Of a DNA stretch of 64,000 nucleotides, positions 56,969 through 64,000 are shown one piece after another. Numbering within the stretch: the stretch's first letter is position 1; each line of letters begins with the position of its first letter. Source of the DNA: Tretioscincus oriximinensis (Eukaryota; Chordata; Lepidosauria; Squamata; Gymnophthalmidae); assembly GCA_022410635.1 (NCBI GenBank), contig JAJVDF010000363.1, forward strand, positions 982,814 through 1,046,813, read 5' to 3'. A program made the translations under genes and the position numbers. The notes beneath the pieces are model-generated. The model was given only the letters and a program-made list of their open reading frames with translations, had not been told where the DNA came from and searched no databases.

Positions 56969-57439
56969 CATATGGAGAGTATATTGATTGAATTTGATGG
57001 GGGAATCTTGTACAAAGGCTTCTATGGTACAACTTCCCTACAGGTGCAAAATTGTTCAGAATTTAACCTGATCTTTCCATGAGAATTTGCCTATCTACAA
57101 ACTAAAACCGGAGTGGTCTTTTTTCCACTTCCTTGTTCAGTTAATTGAGGCATTCTGCTACTTGGCATCAAAACAGACCAGAGTTAGAGATAACTCTTTT
57201 TCTCCTGTTGAAAATTATCCTTTCGCATCAGGAGTTGTTAAATATTTGCATTTCACAAAATGTCTTTTTGCTAATAGCTATATGTTGAATTGTCACCTGC
57301 AGTTTGACTATTTTTCCTCAAGTTTCATTATTACCACTTTATATTTGCTGCTTGTCTTGTAATAAATCTCTTGTGGGCCTTTTAAATCTCAATAAAGAAA
57401 TCTTGGTATTAAGATCAAACAAGTGTTTTCCTCCCTTGG

Positions 57440-57748
57440 CAGTAGTGTACTGGGAGGCAAAGGAGGGGGGCACCCAATTGATGGCAACGTAGTGGGAGGG
57501 TGGGTGCCCACAAGGATGACGGTACACATGGTAGCTGCCTAACCCAGGAATTCCATGCACCAAATTTCCCNCCCAACACGTACAAGACTTCTCACATACA
57601 TACCAGATGTCTTGTGCTGCGCACACGCAAGAGCATCAAACACCATGGAGCAGCTATAACATTTAAAATGCAGGAGGGTGAGACGGTTCACCATGTCAGG
57701 AGCCCACTTGCCATTGAGCAAGCTGGCACCCTAGCCAGTCCACCCCTG
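57440..57748. mobile_element. hAT MITE, family G, copy 2
   Basis: Starts CAGTAGTGTACTGG and ends CCAGTCCACCCCTG, so the inverted repeat is close to CAGTGGTGGACTGG. The flanks TCCCTTGG (57432-57439) and TCCCCTGG (57749-57756) form an 8-base target duplication with one mismatch, which indicates hAT. It has 309 bases without a transposase. Copy 1 lies only 2 kb away. Confidence 0.87.
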
Positions 57749-57756
57749 TCCCCTGG

Positions 57757-59509
57757 GTTTGGCTCCCATCATTATTGGTTAAATCAAACTAGTACATCTA
57801 ATGATCCTGTTTTTAAAAATAATTTTCATAACAGTGCTGTCCTTGTGAGAATTGCCCACTGTCATCTCAAGAGTATTCAGTTTGTGTTTCTTATTCATCT
57901 TTGGAATGTAGAATGTCATCTGTTAAAGAATCTTCTGATGAAGAACTGCATCACACTTGACATATTTTAAACAAATGCTTCACAAAATACATACGGCGTG
58001 ATATTAGGTTGCATAACATCTGTTCAGGATCCTTGTAGCAACAACTACATTTCCCTCAAATTTAGGGAATTGCCTAATTTCTTAAATTTAGCATGGTGAA
58101 GTCAACTTGTCCAGAAATGCAGACAAAAAGTTTCCTTTGTGCATTTCTACCTCTTGCAAAATCTCAAATAATAAAGTAAGTATGACAAGAAGATTTCCCT
58201 GTAAGTGTGAAGTGCAACTAGTTCCCAAACTAATTGACAAAGATCTCTCAAGTGTTTGTGGAACTTTTCATATAATTATGACCACAGTCATACCTGTACA
58301 TATTCTAGTATTTCAAAACAGAAAACATAAAGTGTGCCTTCGTCAAACTCAGAATTTCCATACAGAAACACTGAATCCTCATTTTATGTCCTGTTGTATG
58401 ATTAAGTGCTTTAGAAGATAAAGAAATGTGATCCTTCCACCAACACTGAAAACTGCTTTTCTTAGAATAAGTCNCCTCTTTGTAGCCCAGCCTGTTGTTC
58501 TAGGTCAATCAATCCATTTGAAATTTGGCGTCAATAGAATAAGACTGTAGACAAAGAAGAGTGAAATAGGGGTAACGCACTAATCAAAGTCTGAAATCCT
58601 TGGCAGCAGCTGCTTTTCTCCTGACATTCTTTAGCCACAGTGTAGATTTCAATGAGGCTTTAAAACAGCCAGTTAATTATCATTGTAGATGTGTAGTTAA
58701 GGGAAAGGCTTTTGAATATGGTTGTATTCATGGGTCAACTCAGGGCAGGTTTGGCTGATCTCTGACTCTTTAGATTAAATGTTTGCCCTGGTCAGCTCAG
58801 CAGGAACGCAGAGATACTGAAAGAAGCAATAGACTTGTGTCTGGTAAGAGGTCCAGGCCATTTTCTCCTAGGAAGTTGAACCATGGCAAGTGAGAGCAAA
58901 GTCTAGTCTTTCGACTTGACATAAAAGAATGTGTCAGTGAAATGCACTTAATGGACACCAGATTTTTCTCCCAGAGTGGAAATTCTTTTATTAAATGACT
59001 TTGTATAACTTTTACTTTTAAAATGTTCAGATTGACAAATATTCAGATTACAATTATGATGAATATTATTTCTAATGCTAAAGAATATTAAAGCAATTTT
59101 TAAAATATTTGCTCTTCATTCTTCTTGGTGTCTTTGGGGGATCTGGCCTTTTTTTGAATACTATGCAAAACATTTGATGAAAAATAAGATGCAGTGTAAT
59201 GCAATACTATTCTAGTTAGAATTCTGTCAAAGTCCTTTTTTGTACTGAGCCGTATTCCAGGATAGGAATCTGGAACCTGCATGGTAATGCAGAACATGGC
59301 AAAATATTTTTAATGGATTCTTTAAAATCTGTTTTTACTACAATAACCTGCAGAAACAGTTAAATTGATCATTCCCATTTCTTATAGATTCTTTAAAAGA
59401 AAAAAATGGTGGTGGGAATACAAAAAAGGAATATTTTACATTCAACCTGCATAAAATGTGTACAATTTATTTCCCTGTTATATTTTTATAAGCATTTCTA
59501 CATCAAAGC
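57757..59509. other. No gene; one degraded M1 arm
   Basis: Nothing gene-like is recognised. About 59235-59300 (TACTGAGCCGTATTCCAGGA, TAGGAATCTGGAACCTGCAT) resembles a degraded left arm of M1. Confidence 0.3.
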
Positions 59510-59602
59510 TGTGTTTTGAGATGTGTTTTTCATCACCCTTCAGTGCTGAAGAACTGAACTAAAACAAGACTGACAATGGATTAAAATATGTGCTGGAACA
59601 AA
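59510..59602. repeat. Degraded M3 fold-back element
   Basis: GACTGACAATGGATTAAAAT then ATGTGCTGGAAC resembles the right arm of M3 at 51013. ATGTGTTTTTCATCACCCTT may be the left arm. Confidence 0.35.
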
Positions 59603-59604
59603 GG

Positions 59605-59953
59605 GAAGTATTTTTTCACCCAGAGGGTCATCGGCCTGTGGAATTTACTTCCTGAAGAGGTAGTGGTAGCTAACAGCTTGGATAGTTCCAAGACAGGACT
59701 AGACAGGTTTATGGACACTAAGGGTATAAATGGATACTAAGATAGTTGTCTGGATGTAGCCTCCGGGATGGAGCAACAGGCAGGACTTTTGAAATACCAT
59801 TTGCAGGGAGTCACGAACAGGAGCAGCATATTTTGCTTTCCTCTGTTCGGACTGCCCAGGTGCATCTGGTGGGCCTTTGTGTGACACAGAATGCTGGACT
59901 CGATGGGCTGTGGCCTGATCCAGTATGGCTCTTCTTATGTTCTTATGTTCTTA
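59605..59953 (+). repeat. CR1 LINE, family A, clean 3' end
   Basis: TTTTTCACCCAGAGGGTCATC, AATTTACTTCCTGAAGAGGT, TGAAATACCATTTGCAGGGA, ACTGCCCAGGTGCATCTGGT and GGGCTGTGGCCTGATCCAGT lead to the octamer end CTTATGTTCTTATGTTCTTA. This is the clearest view of the family A 3' terminus on the plus strand. Confidence 0.92.
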
Positions 59954-60050
59954 AAACCTGGTTCTTATTTTGGATTTTTATTTCAAGAATGGGCACTTGC
60001 CATCTGTATGCTGGAACAGATTATGACAGGTCCTGCCATAATGTCTTTTT
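59954..60050. repeat. M1 left arm fragment
   Basis: GTTCTTATTTTGGATTTTTA, CACTTGCCATCTGTATGCTG and TTATGACAGGTCCTGCCATA follow the left and central parts of M1. The right arm is missing. Confidence 0.45.
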
Positions 60051-60270
60051 TTAGGCATTGTCTTCATGATATGGATTCTGAAACATTTTGCAATTGAAAA
60101 ACTGAAGGGCAAAATTTGGAGAAGTATGCAATATGATTGATAGTTGCACCTCTATTCACAAATTCCAGTCCATCAACAAGGGACTTAACAGAGATAATGG
60201 TTTCCTGGCCCATTATACATTTTTATACCTGTTAAGTATTTGATTGATTTACTATCAGCCATTACCTCTT

Positions 60271-60485
60271 GCTGCCCCAGGGACCTTTTCACATGAGAGG
60301 ATTAATTTCTATCATTAACTGTTTTTCTAATCTGGAGTTCATCACCTTATCACATTTGCATATGCTTTGTCATCTCCCATACACAGTTTCCTATAAATAC
60401 CTGACCTTTTCTACTGTTAGTCTCAAAGTGCCACTAGCCCCTTTGCTGGACTTTCTACTAGACTAACACTGTTATTTCTCTGAAA
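60271..60485 (+). repeat. Interspersed repeat, family P, copy 2
   Basis: CCCCAGGGACCTTTTCACAT, GCATATGCTTTGTCATCTCC, CTATAAATACCTGACC, TTAGTCTCAAAGTGCCACTA and AGACTAACACTGTTATTTCT then CTGAAAT. It lacks the GAAGTAGACC..AAAGCTTATG segment of the copy at 15548, but carries a longer right end. Confidence 0.6.
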
Positions 60486-61655
60486 TTGATTATTCACAAA
60501 TAAGTTCAACACTGCTGAACAAGGTAAAATCACTTCAAAATGCAGGCAAATTATTTTTACTTTTCAATACAACACATATTAAATTCAATGATCAAGAATG
60601 AGCTATCCCACCTGTCAACCCTGACTCTGCTGAGCAGTAATTTTCATGAATGAGAAGGGTTTTAGAATGCATAACTTTCCTTCCCAAAATCTAGGCGTGG
60701 GTGTTATTCTAAGAAGTATACTTAGAATAATAATCTGTACCAAGAAAACAAATTTATGTGTTAAGATAGCTAAACGGAAAGAAGAGCAAAGCTCTAGTCC
60801 CATGGATCATTTCATAAGAGCAATCTAAGTTCAGCAACTCTAAAAAAAGCCTTTGTCTGAATTCTACTAGTTCCTAATCTACAGTATCAAGAGTATTTTC
60901 CCCATGAAACAACATAGAATGACATTCAATAGAANCTTGATAGTGGTAGCTTATCTTATGAATGTAAATACAACAGTTCATTCAGATTAATTTTAAATTC
61001 TGGGTGAAGGTTCCTAATAGGAGTGTTTTCTCTCAGCTGTTCACAGGTAATACCTTATCATGTACAGTTGTGGAATAAGGGTGGTGGATAGAACTGTCGG
61101 TCTGAGATGAAACACTCAAACAGGAACTGTTCTCCTTTATTTAATGGGTTTTCCCAATAGCTATCTCCAATGATTAGGTTCTAACAGACGTCAGTCACCA
61201 AGCAACATCAAAGATTGGTCTTTGTTAGTTCAAACTACTGACTAGTGATGTGCTAAACTGGTTCTATCTGAACACAGATTGTGGTGAATAAGGTTTTGTT
61301 TCAAATGGAACAAATCTTTATACTTCAGTTATGTATCCAATGTCAAATTGAGCAACAGAAACGTTCAACGAGCTGTTTAACAACTATAAGTGTCTCTATC
61401 TTTAAAAAAGACGTATTTTTGCTCCCAGCCATCAATATTTTGATACATATTCGCCTATTGGTTGTTGTGTTGCCTCTTGCAGTTGTTTAATGCAAATCTT
61501 GGATTGAGATCTCTTTTTTACTGCCAAATTGGAGACAAGGATTCATTTTGCTGCCAAATGGGAAGGAAAACACCACACATATTTTCAAAGTTCCAAGGCA
61601 GATGTTTTCCTGTCATCCAATGCAGAAATAAGGGAGAAAACCAGAAACCCTATTT
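60486..61655. other. No feature recognised
   Basis: AT-rich sequence without a recognisable gene or repeat. Confidence 0.35.
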
Positions 61656-61826
61656 CAGTAGTAGTAGTAGTAGTAGTAATAGTAGTAGTAATAGTAATAG
61701 TAGTAGCAGTAGCAGTAGTAGTAGTAGTAGTAATAATAGTAATAGTAGTAGTAATAGTAGTAGTAATAGTAGTAATAGTAGTAATATAATAGTAATAATA
61801 GTAATAATAGTAATAATAATAATAAT
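61656..61826 (+). repeat. AGT/AAT triplet microsatellite, about 170 bases
   Basis: Runs of AGT with interspersed AAT and AGC units grade into AAT towards the right. The four frames rich in serine, tyrosine, threonine or valine that cross it, on both strands, are pure products of the triplet repeat. Confidence 0.97.
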
Positions 61827-62414
61827 GCCTGAAGGTACAAGGAGGAGGTATGTGTCTTTTCACTGAGACAATGTAAAGCTGCCAGATTATTGGATCCAGC
61901 CAAATAGGATCTCTCCCAATTAAAAATCTGGCAGTGGCTGGAGCATCCGGTGATAATGTTGGTTGTTGATTCCAGAGAATTCTATAGAAAAATTATTATC
62001 ACAAACCAAGTTCTAAAAATCCAAGAGTACATCCTATTTCCCCAAAGCCCGTCTGCCTGGTGGCCCACTAAGACCCATATGCTAATGAGTTCCAACTTTG
62101 ACTCCCTGGTCTTTCTGACAAGATGTTATTGTTGTGGTCAACTCTGAGCTGAATTCTCAAAATTTAATATGCAGGTCTAAGGGTACTGGCAGGAAAACCC
62201 TTACCAAATGGCATGATATTTGGAGGCTTCTCTGCTACCTAGGAGTAAATGGAGATTTTCTGAAAAAATCTTTCCTGGAAAATGAAGATTGCATCCAAAT
62301 TCTTCAAGACTTGGAAGAGACTTTCCTGGATCCTTCTGAAACTCAGCATAGCTATTCTTGCCAGTTTACCTAGCACCATAGCTGTGATTGGAAGTGGTAA
62401 CATGTTCTGATTAG

Positions 62415-63105
62415 AACTTCCTGCCTAGTGAGGAAGTTGTAATCAGGAGCATCAGAATGGATGCTTGGCAGCTTGGATGCTTTGTGTGTAGCCCAAAGTC
62501 TGCTCCACACATCATTTATTTCACAATAAACCAGTCCATACAATGCTTTATTGTGGATTATTGTGGAATATTCCACAATAGTAGTGGAATAAAAGTGATG
62601 TAGGATGCAGCCCAAGTTTTCTCCAATTCTCCATTTTACCACCAGAATAAAGGTGTTAGCATTCTCATTGTAACTTTCTGCCCTGCCAAGAAATCACAAA
62701 TGTGTCTAGGGCTGGCACCTATCTAGACACCTCTATTTTGGTGGCAGAATGGAGGCTTGGACACTTGGTCTGCATACTGTATTATCCAGCCATCTAGCTG
62801 CCACTGCATCTCTGTTGCCTTTCACATGTCTCTTGCTGCATGGTTGCTGTCTTAAAGGCTGAGCATGCTCCAAGCCCCCATTAATTTCCTACCTAGGCAG
62901 GAAGTCATAACGCCATTCTGGCAGCAGACTAGAGGGTTGGAGGATGCTCATCAGTCTCATCTAGCCACCAAATAAGATGGGCACAGAGGATGAAGGGACG
63001 CAGCAGCAGATGGTGTGTAGGCCAAGTGTTCAAGCCACCATTTTAGTACCAGAAGATTCTGGTACTTATGATTTTGACTTCCTGCCTAGCCAGAAAGTTG
63101 TAATT
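62415..63105. repeat. Cluster of four palindromic modules
   Basis: A near-palindrome of the form AACTTCCTGCCTAGGCAGGAAGTT occurs four times: 62415-62443, 62672-62697, 62883-62908 and 63076-63105. Shared flanking pieces occur in both orientations: AGAATGGATGCTTGGCAGC, AGAATGGAGGCTTGGACACT, and the reverse form AAGTGTTCAAGCCACCATTTT. An M2 element sits between modules 1 and 2. The unit is not recognised. Confidence 0.6.
62490..62613. mobile_element. M2 hairpin MITE, copy 2 (diverged)
   Basis: CTGCTCCACACATCATTTAT at the left and TAAAAGTGATGTAGGATGCAG at the right follow the M2 ends at 33731, with TTTATTGTGGATTATTGTGG and ATTCCACAATAGTAGTGGAA inside. Shorter and more eroded than copy 1. Confidence 0.65.
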
Positions 63106-64000
63106 GAACACAGGGGCAACTCCATTTGGTGCTGCTATGGAGGAAGGATAGCAGCATGCAGCCCAGTCAGCCAGATGTCTGCCAGCTTCCCCCTTGGTCC
63201 ATGTAAGCCCTAGTTGCTACTCACTCTAGTCCAGATTAACATTATTTCCATGCAGCCAATGAGGACTAGTGATCTATTAAACCCAGCTTAGTAAGGGCCT
63301 TTTCTTCAAAGAATACTCTGTTGGTATATGATCACACAATTAAAGGTAGCTGAGAACTCTGTATTAAAACTGAAAAACAGAAATGCTGCTATAGATACAA
63401 AAGCTTCATTTTTTATTTATAGAGTGATACTGTCCATACTAATAAAATTACACAAAGTATTTGCAAAAACTTTGATCTCCATCCCTAGCCATGTTATTTT
63501 GAATTAAGTTCTAAATTAAGTAGATGTTAGAAAAGTGCATGAGATTGTTTTTTGAGTCTTGTTTTGAGAAAGAATATGATTCAAGAAGTCTTGGAAGGTT
63601 TCAAGAATTTTATTGGAATAGTCAGATCTTCATACATAACACTCAAATATTCCAAATGTTCCACTCTAGGGAAGACTCTAGGACCTGTACCAAGTGTTTC
63701 GTACGAGGCAGTTCTTGGGCTCCTGAAGTCTTCTGGATGGAAAGACACAATGAGTGGCAGTTATCCTATAAAAAATGTCCTATTTTTAAGTCCCTCTGTC
63801 TAATCTAAACTTTTTAGCTATTAGCAGGAAAAGTATCAAGCAATCAAATATACTTTATTGTTNTGGCCATTGCCATAACAAGAATACAAAACATCAAAAC
63901 ATCANTAATATATAAAAAAAACAGCTGCACATTTGGACATTCAAAATAATTCACTTAACATGGGCCTTTCTAATTTTGCGTGCTGCCGTGATGTAGCAGG
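63106..64000. other. No gene; possible LINE tail at the window edge
   Basis: 63840-64000 (TACTTTATTGTT, GCCATAACAAGAATACAAAA, TTTTGCGTGCTGCC) looks like the reversed 3' end of a LINE continuing beyond the window, of a type that I cannot name. The overlapping frames at 63524-63808 have no known motif. Confidence 0.3.

Noticed and set aside
61462..61903. Frames rich in serine, valine, tyrosine or threonine
   Set aside because: They are direct translations of the AGT/AAT microsatellite on both strands.
1..64000. CRISPR array, operon, phage or other prokaryotic system
   Set aside because: No direct-repeat and spacer pattern, ribosome-binding sites or dense coding. The repeat content is clearly that of a vertebrate genome.

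Overview
The window looks like non-coding nuclear DNA from a reptile, most likely a squamate (lizard or snake). It is AT-rich, has no long intact reading frame, and carries single scattered N bases. It is densely packed with reptile-type mobile elements: two CR1 LINE families, L2 and L1 relics, tRNA-derived SINEs, and several non-autonomous DNA transposons, including a SPIN-type hAT element. No bacterial, phage or CRISPR features are present, and I found no gene I could name. It is probably intergenic or the inside of a large intron. One 141-base exon-like stretch (31858-31998) is the only weak protein-coding candidate. A short 5' fragment of a U2 snRNA pseudogene lies at 13494-13532.

Layout. 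0-10 kb: CR1 3' ends, mostly on the minus strand, a fold-back repeat here called M1 (one copy split by a CR1), and a tRNA-type SINE. 10-20 kb: two M1 copies, the U2 fragment, CR1 relics, SINEs, a long minus-strand CR1, and an LTR-like repeat (family X). 20-25 kb: a SINE with a purine-rich tail, a 240-base fold-back element, and a repeat (family F) split by a small hAT element with visible target-site duplications. 25-29 kb: a CR1 endonuclease fragment split by SPIN, a TAGGCTGACCAG-type hAT element, several plus-strand CR1 3' ends, and a small element with a ZNF143-like motif. 29-37 kb: the candidate exon, an L1 3' part split by a hairpin element (M2), and a second X repeat holding an internal CR1 piece. 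37-48 kb: a 1-kb CR1 with reverse-transcriptase remnants, an L2 relic, a 564-base hAT element with a perfect 8-base target duplication and CTCF-like motifs, and two CR1 copies with readable ORF2 C-termini. 48-64 kb: more SINE, CR1 and M1 copies, a Tc1/mariner-like palindrome nested in a fold-back repeat (M3), a pair of CAGTGGTGGACTGG-type hAT elements, an AGT-rich microsatellite, and a cluster of four palindromic modules.

The main content is therefore a layered record of insertions. Four nested pairs (SPIN in CR1, small hAT in F, mariner-like palindrome in M3, CR1 in M1) have boundaries clear enough to give relative ages; M2 in L1 is a probable fifth. Family names A, B, C, D, E, F, G, X, P, M1, M2 and M3 are local labels, not database names. 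All assignments come from reading the sequence and from remembered family features; no search was run.
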